64,000 nucleotides of DNA, taken from positions 173,396 to 237,395 of the forward strand of contig NZ_JACBFQ010000010.1 of NCBI RefSeq assembly GCF_021401125.1. The letters are read 5' to 3'. A program made the translations under genes and the position numbers. Every line of letters begins with the position of its first letter. Position 1 is the first letter of the stretch. Under the pieces are notes generated by a model. The model worked only from the letters and a program-made list of their open reading frames with translations, was not told the DNA's origin and did not search any database. Positions 1-9,819 of the stretch are shown here, in pieces. Source of the DNA: Xanthobacter sp. NM-59 (GTDB lineage: Bacteria > Pseudomonadota > Alphaproteobacteria > Rhizobiales > Xanthobacteraceae).

Positions 1-48
1 GCCGCTTCGCCCGAAGCGATCAGGCGCGCGTCGTGCAAGACGTCCTAG

Positions 49-1152
<1,104 letters not shown>

Positions 1153-1176
1153 TCCCGACCGCGATCCTCCGCCATG

Positions 1177-1208
1177 GGAGCCCCGGCCGGCGCACCGGCC
1201 GGGGCTCC
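1177..1208 (+). terminator. Strong hairpin after the TRAP binding protein
   Basis: A perfect 14-bp GC-rich stem with a four-base loop (1191-1194) lies 25 bases after the stop codon. There is no T-run after it, so it may act as a terminator or as a 3' stabilising hairpin. Confidence 0.6.
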
Positions 1209-1229
1209 TCGCTCGCACGGCTCTCGCCC

Positions 1230-1364
1230 TGCGCGACTGTTGCCGTACCCGCGCCGTGCGCGACTCTTGCCTTATCCGCACTCTGCGCGACTCCTGCCTT
1301 GCCCGCGCCGTTTGCAGCTCTTGCCCAACCCGGCTCCTGCCGTGCGCAGCTTTTGCCTCGCGCC
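1230..1364. repeat. 27-bp imperfect tandem repeat upstream of glyQ
   Basis: Three copies sit at exact 27-bp spacing (1230-1256, 1257-1283, 1284-1310), each starting TGCGCGACT, followed by two more diverged copies to 1364. Because 27 is a multiple of three, both strands stay open and encode a nine-residue repeat. Neither frame has a convincing ribosome site or recognisable protein. The 341-base gap between the TRAP gene and glyQ (1153-1493) holds only the hairpin at 1177 and this repeat. Confidence 0.75.
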
Positions 1365-1493
1365 AACGAGTTGGGGCCCGCCGGGCCGCCTTCCCTTGAT
1401 CTCGCCGGGCCGAAAAACTAGTGTCCGCCCGCGCGGCGGCGCGTCCGGTTCTTCGGCTTCGCGTCCGCTCGCCCGTTTTCTCGCGAGCCCCTC

Positions 1494-2441
1494 ATGATCG
1501 ATCCCGCCCTTCCGCCCCACATGCGGCCCGACCGCTCCTTCCAGGCCCTGCTGCTGACCCTTCAGCGCTTTTGGGCGGACCAGGGTTGCGTGATCCTCCA
1601 GCCCTACGACATGGAAGTGGGCGCCGGCACCTTCCACCCCGCCACCACCCTGCGCGCGCTGGGGCCGAAGCATTGGAAGGCCGCCTATGTGCAGCCCTCG
1701 CGCCGGCCGAAGGACGGGCGCTATGGCGAGAATCCCAACCGGCTCCAGCATTATTACCAGTTCCAGGTGATCCTGAAGCCCTCGCCGGACAACCTCCAGG
1801 AGCTCTATCTCAAGTCCCTGGAAGCCATCGGCGTGGACCTCAAGGTGCACGACGTGCGCTTCGTGGAGGACGACTGGGAGAGCCCGACGCTGGGCGCCTG
1901 GGGCCTGGGCTGGGAGTGCTGGTGCGACGGCATGGAAGTCTCGCAATTCACCTATTTCCAGCAGGTGGCGGGCTTTGAGTGCTCGCCCGTCGCCGGCGAG
2001 CTCACCTATGGCCTGGAGCGCCTCGCCATGTATGTGCAGGGGGTCGAGAACGTCTACGACCTCAACTTCAACGGCCGCGAGGGCGCCGAGAAGACCACCT
2101 ATGGCGACGTGTTCCTGCAGGCCGAGCAGGAATATTCGCGGCATAATTTCGAATATGCCGACACCGACATGCTGCTGGAGCAGTTCCGCATGGCGGAAGG
2201 CGCCTGCCACAAATATCTGGCGGCGGGCGATGCCGGCGAGAAGCACCTGATGGTGCTGCCAGCCTATGACCAGTGCATCAAGGCCTCCCACGTCTTCAAC
2301 CTGCTCGATGCGCGCGGAGTCATCTCGGTGACCGAGCGCCAGAGCTACATTCTGCGTGTGCGCGAGCTGGCCAAGGCCTGCGGCGCGGCGTGGCTGAAGA
2401 CCGCCGCCGGCGGCGCCGATGTGCGGGAGGATGCAGCATGA
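1494..2441 (+). CDS. glyQ: Glycine--tRNA ligase alpha subunit
   Basis: Class II synthetase alpha subunit of the bacterial alpha2-beta2 glycyl-tRNA synthetase; it holds the catalytic site that activates glycine with ATP. At 315 residues it is the usual size. [14 protein letters not shown] near residue 36 and the downstream [11 protein letters not shown] and [12 protein letters not shown] segments are diagnostic. Its TGA overlaps the ATG of the next gene (ATGA), so the isochorismatase-family gene is translationally coupled to it, and glyS follows. The start is the first in-frame ATG before the conserved N-terminus. Confidence 0.98.
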   Translation: MIDPALPPHMRPDRSFQALLLTLQRFWADQGCVILQPYDMEVGAGTFHPATTLRALGPKHWKAAYVQPSRRPKDGRYGENPNRLQHYYQFQVILKPSPDNLQELYLKSLEAIGVDLKVHDVRFVEDDWESPTLGAWGLGWECWCDGMEVSQFTYFQQVAGFECSPVAGELTYGLERLAMYVQGVENVYDLNFNGREGAEKTTYGDVFLQAEQEYSRHNFEYADTDMLLEQFRMAEGACHKYLAAGDAGEKHLMVLPAYDQCIKASHVFNLLDARGVISVTERQSYILRVRELAKACGAAWLKTAAGGADVREDAA

Positions 2442-3058
2442 GCGGCGCCAAAACGACCAGCAGCGCGAAAACCCTGTTCCAGCTCGCGGGCGTGCCACAG
2501 CGCAAGCCGGCTCTTTCCGAATGCGCCGTGGTCGTCATCGACGCCCAGCGCGAATATGTGGACGGGCTCGTCCCGCTCGTGGGGGTTGAAGCCGCCCTCG
2601 CCGCCATCGGCCGGCTGCTTCAGGCCGCCCGCGCGGCCGGCGCACCGGTGATCCATGTGGCCCACAAGGGCGCCGAGGGTTCGGGCGGTCCGTTTGATCC
2701 CAAGGGACCGGGCTTCGCCTTCGCCGCGCCCGCCATTCCCGGGCCGGGGGAAGGGGTGGTTGAAAAGCTGCTGCCCAATTCCTTCGCCGGCACCGACCTC
2801 AAGGCCCAGCTCGACGCCACCGGGCGCAAGGCCGTGATCTTCGTGGGCTTCATGACCCATATGTGCGTGAGCACCACGGCGCGGGCCGCGCTGGAGCTGG
2901 GCTACACCTCCTTCGTGGCGGCCGACGCCGTCGCCACCCGCGCGCTGCCGGACCCGCTGGGCGGACCCGACCTTGCCGCGCACGACATCCATCGCACCGC
3001 TCTCGCGGAGCTTGCCGACCGCTTCGCCACCGTCGTCACGACGGCCGAGATTGCTTGA
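2438..3058 (+). CDS. Isochorismatase-family cysteine hydrolase
   Basis: Cytosolic hydrolase of the isochorismatase/nicotinamidase superfamily, 206 residues. The catalytic triad is visible: Asp35 in VVIDAQREY, Lys110 in [10 protein letters not shown] and Cys143 in [13 protein letters not shown]. The sequence does not fix the substrate; relatives act on isochorismate, nicotinamide, carbamoyl compounds or ureidoacrylate. It starts at the ATG overlapping the glyQ stop, and glyS begins 9 bases after its own stop, so all three are almost certainly co-transcribed. Its place between two subunits of one synthetase is unusual. Family confident, reaction unknown. Confidence 0.92.
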   Translation: MSGAKTTSSAKTLFQLAGVPQRKPALSECAVVVIDAQREYVDGLVPLVGVEAALAAIGRLLQAARAAGAPVIHVAHKGAEGSGGPFDPKGPGFAFAAPAIPGPGEGVVEKLLPNSFAGTDLKAQLDATGRKAVIFVGFMTHMCVSTTARAALELGYTSFVAADAVATRALPDPLGGPDLAAHDIHRTALAELADRFATVVTTAEIA

Positions 3059-3067
3059 AAAGCAGCC

Positions 3068-5386
3068 ATGCCCGATCTTCTGCTAGAACTCTTCTCCGAA
3101 GAAATCCCCGCCCGCATGCAGGCCAACGCGGCCGATACCCTGCGCAAGCTCGTCACCGACGCGCTGGTGAACCGGGGCCTGCTCTATGAGGGCGCCAAGG
3201 CCTTCGTCACCCCGCGCCGGCTGGCGCTGGCGGTGCATGGCCTGCCCGGCAAGCAGGCGGACCAGAAGGAGGAGAAGAAGGGCCCGCGCGTGGGCGCGCC
3301 CGAGGCGGCGCTCGCCGGCTTCCTGAAGAGCGCGGGGCTTTCCTCCATCGATCAGGCCAAGGTGCAGACCGACCCCAAGAAGGGCGATTTCTACGTGGCC
3401 GTGGTGGAGAAGAAGGGCCGCCCCACGCCGGAGGTGATCGCCGAGATCGTTCCGGAGATCATCCGTTCCTTCCCCTGGCCGAAATCCATGCGCTGGGGCA
3501 CCGGCACCCTGCGCTGGGTGCGCCCGCTGCACTCCATCGTCTGCACCTTTGGCGCGGAAGGGGACGAGCCGGAAGTCGTGAGCTTCGAGGTGGAGGGCAT
3601 CACCTCCTCCAACGTCACCTACGGCCACCGCTTCATGGCGCCGGAGCCCTTCACCGTGAAGCGGCTGGACGACTGGATGGCGAAGCTGGAGGCCGCCAAG
3701 GTGGTGGCCGACCGCGACCGCCGCAAGGACATCATCCTCAACGACGCCAAGGATCTGGCGCTCGCCGCCGGCCTGGAGCTGGTGGAGGATGAGGGCCTGC
3801 TGGAAGAGGTCTGCGGGCTGGTGGAATGGCCGGTGGTGCTCATGGGGTCGTTCGAGGAACGCTTCCTCGACATCCCGGATGAAGTCATCCGCGCCACCAT
3901 CCGCGCCAACCAGAAGTGCTTCGTGCTCAAGGACGCCAAGACCGGGCGCCTGACCAACCGCTTCGTCCTGATCTCGAACCTGGTCGCAACCGACGGCGGC
4001 GAGGCCATCGTGGCCGGTAATGGCCGGGTCATCCGTGCCCGGCTGTCGGATGCCAAGTTCTTCTGGGACACGGACTTGGCCAATGGCCTCGAAAGCCGCA
4101 TGGGCAAGTTCGAGCACATCACCTTCCACGAGAAGCTCGGCTCGCAGAAGGCGCGCATCGATCGCATCGCCCGCCTCGCCAAGGAGATCGCGCCTCAGGT
4201 GGGCGCCGATCCGGCTCTGGCGGAGGAAGCGGCGCTAATCGCCAAGGCGGACCTGCTGACCGAGGTTGTGGGCGAGTTCCCCGAGCTGCAGGGCCTGATG
4301 GGCCGCTATTACGCGCAGGCTGAGCACATGGCGCCGGAAGTGGCCGCCGCCTGCGAGGAGCATTACAAGCCGCAGGGGCCCGGCGACCGCGTGCCCACCG
4401 CCCCGGTCTCCATCGCCGTGGCGCTGGCGGACAAGATCGACACCCTGGTGGGCTTCTGGGCCATCGACGAAAAGCCCACGGGCTCGAAAGACCCCTATGC
4501 CCTGCGCCGGGCGGCGCTCGGCGTGATCCGGATCATTCTGGAGAACGGGCTGCGGCTGAAGCTGCTCGATCTATTCGACTCTGCATACTGGGCTTCAATC
4601 GAACAGGATCTCGAAAACGATCGAGCGCGGTTGGTGAATGACCTGATCGAAGAGATCGCCTCGGCGCGGACGATAAATTTTGAAATTGATAGCATTAAGG
4701 GAAATGAAGCCAGATTTCATTCACTTAGCGCGCTATATGAATCAAATTCTTCCTTCCAGCCGGACACTACCAAAGACGATGAAAGCATCGCAAACGAAAT
4801 AGCTTCACTTATACTTAATGAGCGCGGACGGTTTGCGTCAAAAAGCATTAAGCCAACCTCCCGAGACCTCCTCTCCTTCTTCGCCGATCGCCTGAAGGTG
4901 TATCTGCGGGAGAATGGGGCGCGGTTCGACTTGGTGGATGCGGTGTTTGCCCTGCCCGGCCAGGACGATCTGTTCGAGCTGGTGCTGCGCATGACCTCCC
5001 TCGCCCGCTTCCTGGAGAGCGAGGACGGCAAGACCCTGCTCGCCGGCTATCGCCGCGCGGTGAACATCCTGCGCATCGAGGAGAAGAAGGACGGCAAGAG
5101 CTACAAGGGCCCGACCGAAGCCGCCCTGCTGAAGGAAGAGGCCGAGGAAAAGCTCGCCGCCGCCATGGACGACGTGAAGGAACGCATGGCCACCGCCCTT
5201 GCCGGCGAGGATTTCGAGGCCGCCATGACCGCGCTCGCGGACCTGCGCGCCCCGGTGGATGCCTTCTTCGAGGCTGTCACCGTGAATGCCGAGGACCCGG
5301 CCCTGCGCGAGAACCGGCTGAAGCTGCTGGACGAGATCCGCACCGCCACCCGCGCCATCGCCGACTTCGACCGCATCGAAGGCTGA
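3068..5386 (+). CDS. glyS: Glycine--tRNA ligase beta subunit with an internal insertion
   Basis: Beta subunit of glycyl-tRNA synthetase, which binds and helps position tRNA-Gly; 772 residues, where about 690-720 is usual. It begins with the typical [18 protein letters not shown], and the HD-like and C-terminal anticodon-binding parts ([31 protein letters not shown]) are intact. Residues about 502-598, between GLRLKLL and [13 protein letters not shown], form an extra hydrophilic stretch encoded by DNA of about 45 percent GC, against well over 60 percent on either side. The frame is preserved across it, so the protein is probably functional. It is the last gene of glyQ-hydrolase-glyS and is followed by an intrinsic terminator. 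Confidence 0.97.
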   Translation: MPDLLLELFSEEIPARMQANAADTLRKLVTDALVNRGLLYEGAKAFVTPRRLALAVHGLPGKQADQKEEKKGPRVGAPEAALAGFLKSAGLSSIDQAKVQTDPKKGDFYVAVVEKKGRPTPEVIAEIVPEIIRSFPWPKSMRWGTGTLRWVRPLHSIVCTFGAEGDEPEVVSFEVEGITSSNVTYGHRFMAPEPFTVKRLDDWMAKLEAAKVVADRDRRKDIILNDAKDLALAAGLELVEDEGLLEEVCGLVEWPVVLMGSFEERFLDIPDEVIRATIRANQKCFVLKDAKTGRLTNRFVLISNLVATDGGEAIVAGNGRVIRARLSDAKFFWDTDLANGLESRMGKFEHITFHEKLGSQKARIDRIARLAKEIAPQVGADPALAEEAALIAKADLLTEVVGEFPELQGLMGRYYAQAEHMAPEVAAACEEHYKPQGPGDRVPTAPVSIAVALADKIDTLVGFWAIDEKPTGSKDPYALRRAALGVIRIILENGLRLKLLDLFDSAYWASIEQDLENDRARLVNDLIEEIASARTINFEIDSIKGNEARFHSLSALYESNSSFQPDTTKDDESIANEIASLILNERGRFASKSIKPTSRDLLSFFADRLKVYLRENGARFDLVDAVFALPGQDDLFELVLRMTSLARFLESEDGKTLLAGYRRAVNILRIEEKKDGKSYKGPTEAALLKEEAEEKLAAAMDDVKERMATALAGEDFEAAMTALADLRAPVDAFFEAVTVNAEDPALRENRLKLLDEIRTATRAIADFDRIEG
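4571..4860 (+). other. Low-GC insertion inside glyS
   Basis: About 290 in-frame bases whose GC, counted in 60-base lines, runs about 48, 55, 37, 43 and 45 percent. They use codons rare around them (ATA, TTA, AAT, AGA). The encoded stretch is polar and likely alpha-helical or disordered. No intein block, splice motif or flanking direct repeat was found. It may be a recently acquired or relaxed linker in the beta subunit. Confidence 0.7.
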
Positions 5387-5422
5387 CGGCGGCGGCGAAA
5401 GCCGCGGAAGAGTGAAGCAAGG

Positions 5423-5454
5423 CGCCCGGCTGGCAACGGCCGGGCGTTTTCGTT
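5423..5454 (+). terminator. Intrinsic terminator of the glyQ-glyS operon
   Basis: A perfect 8-bp stem (CGCCCGGC at 5423-5430, GCCGGGCG at 5439-5446) with an 8-base loop is followed by TTTTCGTTTT. It lies 37 bases after the glyS stop. Confidence 0.85.
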
Positions 5455-5513
5455 TTCCACCCACCCACACCGCACGCCCCCGGACAGCGGACGGGAAGAC
5501 GCACCGCTCCGGG

Positions 5514-5542
5514 CTGTCATTCCAAATGTAAGAACCTGTCAT
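5514..5542 (+). promoter_or_regulatory. Pho-box-like CTGTCAT repeats before the phosphatase gene
   Basis: Two exact CTGTCAT heptamers start at 5514 and 5536, 22 bases apart, which is twice the 11-bp period of PhoB direct repeats. The middle unit carries a partial match (ATGTAAG at 5526, off register by one base). The stretch from 5520 to 5650 is AT-richer than its surroundings. A PhoB target before a secreted phosphatase makes sense, but the classical site has adjacent heptamers with a 4-bp gap, so this is a variant and remains a prediction. Confidence 0.5.
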
Positions 5543-5704
5543 TCTCGCCCGTTATTCCAGATATTAACTCATAATCAACGCATTAGACGCTCGCCAAAGG
5601 ACCGATCCGAAAGCGGATACTGAAAAATCTTCATATTCTGCCATTTCGTCTTGCCCATCACCGATGCGCGATGGTACGCAAGTGCGATACTCAGGGGGCA
5701 GGCC

Positions 5705-8700
5705 ATGATGCAGCAGGTGGGGACGCGCGTCCGCTCGGACCTTCGGCAAGCGGTGTTCGGGACGAATGGGGGCACGGGCGCGCACGCCATATGCCGCCCC
5801 ATATGGCACCGCCCGCAGCGCAGCTTTCGCCAGTGGACGCGGGCGCTGCTGGCCGGGGTGGCGCTCTGCCTTTCCGCGGTGCCAGCCTTGGCCCAGGCCA
5901 GCTTCTGCCATACCCAGAGCTGCGCCGAGCACCAGACCGCGGACCACATCCGCGCCCTCTCGACATTCAGCACCCTGATGGACAGCGCGGCCGGCCAGGC
6001 GCTGCTGCAGGCCAATGCCCAGGCCACCATTGATGTCTACCAGGGCGCGAGCGAGGCGCTGAAGAACCTCGCCGTCAAGAATGCGCAGACCCCCTTCGAC
6101 CCCTATGTTTCGACGACCAACATCTTCGGCATGGTCTCCTCGCCCATCAGCGCGACCATCGTCGACTGGGCCTCGAACAACAGGCTGCCCGGCAATATCG
6201 CCTACGATCTCTACTATTCGTACGAGACCGAGCAGGTGAGCATTGTGAAAGACTATTTTGGCGAAAAGAACATCTATGGCCGCGCCTATAACCTGCCCGA
6301 TCCACCAGTGGGCGATCCGCGTCCGTTCCTAACCCTACCCGAAATCCGCGACCACCCTTGGACCACGCCCCCGACCGATCCCGACTCGGTGACCAGCCAG
6401 GTAGACCAGTGGGAGGGAAATAAGACGGTGGCGTCATTCCCGAGCGGCCACACCACCTACGGCTACACCTCCGCCATCTATTACGCCATCTTGCTGCCCA
6501 CCTATTATCAGGAGCTTTTCGCGGCCGGCGAGCAATATGCCCTGAGCCGCAACGTCCTCGGCGTGCACTATGCGCTGGACGTAATCGGCGGCCGCATCGT
6601 GGCCATGCAGGCCCTGGCCAAGCTGATGGCGAACGATCCCAACTATTCGTCCAACTTCCAGGAATCCACCGAGAAGAACAAGCGGGACCTGGCCGAGGCC
6701 CTGGCCAGCGAGGGGCTCAGCGCCGTCTCGCCCCTTCATGCCGCCTGCGGCGCGGACGTGAAAGGCTGCATCGCCAGCGGCGCCGTCCCCACCGCTGCTG
6801 CCTATCGCCAGGCGCGCGAGGAGGCCACCTGGTTCCTCACCTACGGCCTGCCTTCGGTGGGCGCGACGAACCTCGCACCGGTCGTGCCCGAAGAGGCCAA
6901 AGAGCTCATCCGCAACCGCTTCCCCTACATGACCGCCGACCAGCTCGACGCCGTGCTGGCCAGCACCGAGCTGCCCTCCGGCGTCCCCCTGGACGACGGC
7001 ACGGGCTGGGCCCGGCTCAACCTCTATGCGGCAGCCGGGGGCTATGGCACCTTCGACGACACCGTGACCGTCACCATGAACGCGGCCGAGGGCGGCCTGC
7101 ACGCCTTCGACATCTGGAGCAACGATATTTCCGGTGCCGGCGGCCTCGTGAAGATGGGCACGGGCACCCTGCTGCTGGCCGGGGACAACACCTATACCGG
7201 CGGCACCAGCGTCGGCGAAGGCACGCTCGCCTTGACCGGGACCCTGGTGGGCGACCTCGACATCAGCGCCGGTGCCAGCTTCATCAGCGCTGGCGGCTAT
7301 GCCGTCGCCCCCGATGCCACCTTGAACAATGCGGGCACCTTCACCTCGGTGAATGCCGCGCTGTGGAACTTCGGCGCCCTGGTGAACAACGGCACCGTGG
7401 AGAGCACGGTGCAGAACTACGGCACCCTCTCCGGCAACGGCCTGATCGTGGGTGGCCTCGTCAATGCCGGGGTGGTGGCGCCGGGCAATTCCATCGGCAC
7501 CATCACCGTCAGCGGGCCGGTCACCTTCACCTCGTCCTCGCTCTATGTGGCCGAAACCAATGCGGCGGGGGCCAGCGACCTCATCGCCGCCAGCGGCCTC
7601 GTCACCCTTGGCGGGCGCCTGGTGCTGGTGTCGGAGGATGGCGCCCTCCCCAAGCTGGGGTCCTACACCGTCCTGTCCTCGGCCACCGGCATCACCGGCA
7701 GCTTCGAGCAGGTGACGACGGCCGGCGCCTTCCTGAAGGCGGATGCGGTGGTGAGGGGCGACAGCCTGAGCGTTTCCGTGGCACCCGACCGGGCAGCCTT
7801 CGCCACCGCCGGCGGCACCCGTAATGCCGCGGCCGCGGGCCTCGCCGTGGCGAGCCTGCCCTATTCGAGCCCGATCCTGGAATCCGCCGTCACCCTCGAT
7901 CGCGCCAGCGCGTTCGGTGCCCTCAACAGCCTCACCGGCGAGGTGCACGCCTCCACCGCCTCGGTTCTGCAGAACCAGTCCATCTATCTGCGGCAGGCGG
8001 TGAATGGCCGCCTGCAGCAGGCGGCGGAGGAGACCGCGCCGCAGGCACAGCCCCTCGGCTACGCCCAGGCGCCCATCGCCACCGCGCAACTCGCCCCCAC
8101 CCTCACCCCCACGGTCTGGGCCCAGGGCTTCGGCAGCTGGGGCAATGCCAGCGGAAACGGCGCCTTCGATGTCTCCAGCAATATCGGCGGCGTGTTCGGC
8201 GGCATCGACACGCGCCTGACGGCGGACTGGCGCCTGGGCATCGCCGGCGGCATCAGCCAGTCTTCCTTCGACACCGACGGCGTGAGCGGCTCCGGCACCA
8301 GCAACAATTACGATCTGGCGCTTTACGCGGCCACCCGCTTCGCCGGCTTCGATCTGAAGCTTGCGGGCAGCTATACGTGGCACGACATTTCCACCAGCCG
8401 TACCACGGCGCTGCCGGGCCTTCTGGCGCAAAGCCTCTCCGCCGACCAGAACGGCACCACCGGCCAGCTCTTCGGAGAGGCCGCCTACGACATGAACCTG
8501 TCGGGCGTGAGCCTCGCGCCCTATGCGGGCCTTGCCTATGTGCGGCTGAAGCTCGACGGCTTCACCGAGACCGGAGGCGTGACCGCCCTGACCTCCAGCG
8601 GCCTGACCCAGGACAACGTCCTCACCGCCCTGGGCCTACGCACTGCCAAGACCTTCGCCCTGGGCCAGGCCAGCCTCACCGCGCGGGCGGCCCTCGCCTG

Positions 8701-8929
8701 GCAGCATGCCTTCGGGGATGTCGAGCCCACTCTCACCCAGAGCTTCGCCCTGGGCAGCGCGCCCTTCACCATCTATGGCGTGCCCATCGCTCGGGATGCC
8801 GCCCTGGTGGAGGCGGGAATCGACTGGAACCTGACGGCGAATGCCGTGCTCGCGGTGGCCTATTCCGGCCAGCTCGCCAGCGACTCGCAGGACAATGCCG
8901 TTCAGGGGCGCCTCAGCGTGTCCTTCTGA
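5705..8929 (+). CDS. Secreted PAP2-type acid phosphatase fused to an autotransporter
   Basis: A 1074-residue fusion. After a long signal peptide (hydrophobic RALLAGVALCLSAVPALAQA) comes a PAP2/class A acid phosphatase domain with the conserved PSGHTT at residues 246-251 and SRNVLGVHYALD near 281, which hold the catalytic histidines. The middle contains a passenger-associated repeat (GAGGLVKMGTGTLLLAGDNT region, about residues 478-510) and glycine/serine-rich beta-helix-like sequence. Residues from about 800 to the terminal Phe (GRLSVSF) form a typical autotransporter beta-barrel. The protein should display or release a phosphomonoesterase at the cell surface. I chose ATG 5705, which has AGGGGG about 6 bases upstream, over a TTG at 5651 without a site. 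The gene stands alone between two terminators with Pho-like heptamers upstream. Confidence 0.92.
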   Translation: MMQQVGTRVRSDLRQAVFGTNGGTGAHAICRPIWHRPQRSFRQWTRALLAGVALCLSAVPALAQASFCHTQSCAEHQTADHIRALSTFSTLMDSAAGQALLQANAQATIDVYQGASEALKNLAVKNAQTPFDPYVSTTNIFGMVSSPISATIVDWASNNRLPGNIAYDLYYSYETEQVSIVKDYFGEKNIYGRAYNLPDPPVGDPRPFLTLPEIRDHPWTTPPTDPDSVTSQVDQWEGNKTVASFPSGHTTYGYTSAIYYAILLPTYYQELFAAGEQYALSRNVLGVHYALDVIGGRIVAMQALAKLMANDPNYSSNFQESTEKNKRDLAEALASEGLSAVSPLHAACGADVKGCIASGAVPTAAAYRQAREEATWFLTYGLPSVGATNLAPVVPEEAKELIRNRFPYMTADQLDAVLASTELPSGVPLDDGTGWARLNLYAAAGGYGTFDDTVTVTMNAAEGGLHAFDIWSNDISGAGGLVKMGTGTLLLAGDNTYTGGTSVGEGTLALTGTLVGDLDISAGASFISAGGYAVAPDATLNNAGTFTSVNAALWNFGALVNNGTVESTVQNYGTLSGNGLIVGGLVNAGVVAPGNSIGTITVSGPVTFTSSSLYVAETNAAGASDLIAASGLVTLGGRLVLVSEDGALPKLGSYTVLSSATGITGSFEQVTTAGAFLKADAVVRGDSLSVSVAPDRAAFATAGGTRNAAAAGLAVASLPYSSPILESAVTLDRASAFGALNSLTGEVHASTASVLQNQSIYLRQAVNGRLQQAAEETAPQAQPLGYAQAPIATAQLAPTLTPTVWAQGFGSWGNASGNGAFDVSSNIGGVFGGIDTRLTADWRLGIAGGISQSSFDTDGVSGSGTSNNYDLALYAATRFAGFDLKLAGSYTWHDISTSRTTALPGLLAQSLSADQNGTTGQLFGEAAYDMNLSGVSLAPYAGLAYVRLKLDGFTETGGVTALTSSGLTQDNVLTALGLRTAKTFALGQASLTARAALAWQHAFGDVEPTLTQSFALGSAPFTIYGVPIARDAALVEAGIDWNLTANAVLAVAYSGQLASDSQDNAVQGRLSVSF

Positions 8930-9003
8930 ACGGCGCCAGCCTTTCAGAAGCAATTTTCTTCGGCGGTGGACCTCGATCGCGCCACCCGTTCCGTAAGCTC
9001 AGC

Positions 9004-9036
9004 AATGCCCGGCCTCGCGCCGGGCATTGACGTTTT
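9004..9036 (+). terminator. Intrinsic terminator of the phosphatase-autotransporter gene
   Basis: A perfect 10-bp stem (AATGCCCGGC at 9004-9013, GCCGGGCATT at 9019-9028) with a five-base loop, followed by GACGTTTT. Confidence 0.8.
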
Positions 9037-9305
9037 GCGCCCCTCGCACATCCGCGCACTCTTCGGCCAAAGGCGGCGAAGAGCCGGAAAACGCAAGACC
9101 CGGCGCGGGTAACAGGAGGCGCCGCGCCCTTTCCCCCAGATGGGCCGCGCTTAACACTCTGCCGCGCGAAGTTTACACTTCTCCAACCATCTGTTCATGC
9201 CATGTTAAGATGAGTAAATGGCATCTTCATCAAGGCCTTAGGGAAATTTTCATCGCCACCTGCCAGTGTCTTCCCGGGTTGAGTAGAGTAAAAGGTGGCG
9301 TAAAG

Positions 9306-9581
9306 ATGACCGATGCCTATCGGCCAAAAGCAAAATATGTGATCGGGCCGGATGGCAGTCCACTGACCATCGCCGATCTGCCGCCTCCGGACACACGGCG
9401 CTGGGTCATCCGGCGCAAGGCGGAGGTGGTGGCTGCGGTGCGCGGCGGGTTGATCTCCCTGGAGGAAGCCTGCAAGCGCTATACTTTGACGATGGACGAA
9501 TTCCTCTCCTGGCAAGCCTCCATCGACCGACACGGCCTGCCGGGCCTGCGCACCACGCGCATCCAGCACTACCGGCAGTAA
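9306..9581 (+). CDS. sciP: SciP-like CtrA inhibitory protein (DUF1153)
   Basis: A 91-residue DUF1153 protein. In Caulobacter the homologue SciP binds the response regulator CtrA and blocks transcription of CtrA-activated promoters during the cell cycle. The whole family signature is present: YVIGPDGSPLTIADLPPP, then RWVIRRKAEVVAAVRGGLIS and the helix-turn-helix-like EEACKRYTLTMDEFLSW. ATG 9306 has AAGGTGG 7 bases upstream; the longer open frame upstream is non-coding. It is a single gene after a terminator. I found only isolated CtrA half-sites upstream (TTAAC at 9151, TTAAG at 9215). Cell-cycle role in this organism is inferred. Confidence 0.93.
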   Translation: MTDAYRPKAKYVIGPDGSPLTIADLPPPDTRRWVIRRKAEVVAAVRGGLISLEEACKRYTLTMDEFLSWQASIDRHGLPGLRTTRIQHYRQ

Positions 9582-9682
9582 GCCGCCAATCGGGGCTCGC
9601 CCCCAAGGAAAAGCCAGCTTGCGCGAAAGCGGAAGCAACGGCGGAAGCACTTGCCCCAAGGCGGCGCGCGCAAAGGGACCTC

Positions 9683-9724
9683 CAGGGCACATGCGGTGAA
9701 TGGAAATTCACCGCATGTGCCCTG
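9683..9724. repeat. Perfect 19-bp inverted repeat between sciP and phnN
   Basis: Arms 9683-9701 and 9706-9724 are exactly complementary with a GGAA spacer, giving a 42-base hairpin. It sits between convergent genes, so it could end both transcripts. There is no T-run on either strand. The 238-base gap 9582-9819 contains nothing else recognisable. Confidence 0.8.
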
Positions 9725-9819
9725 TCTCCATTTGGCCCGCCTTTGCAGGAGCCCTGTTCCCGTTTTTGAGTGACGCAGGCGTCACGCGCCGGCCCCATCG
9801 GGACTTACATCGTGGCAGA

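Noticed and set aside
1..48. End of an upstream gene
   Set aside because: Fifteen codons ending in TAG cannot be distinguished from chance.
4571..4860. Intein in glyS
   Set aside because: No N-terminal Cys/Ser splice block, no terminal His-Asn, and the insertion is too short.
6434..8431. Long leftward frame opposite the phosphatase-autotransporter
   Set aside because: Glycine/alanine/histidine-rich shadow of a real gene in another frame.
9151..9218. CtrA binding site before sciP
   Set aside because: TTAAC and TTAAG half-sites occur but not the TTAA-N7-TTAA arrangement.
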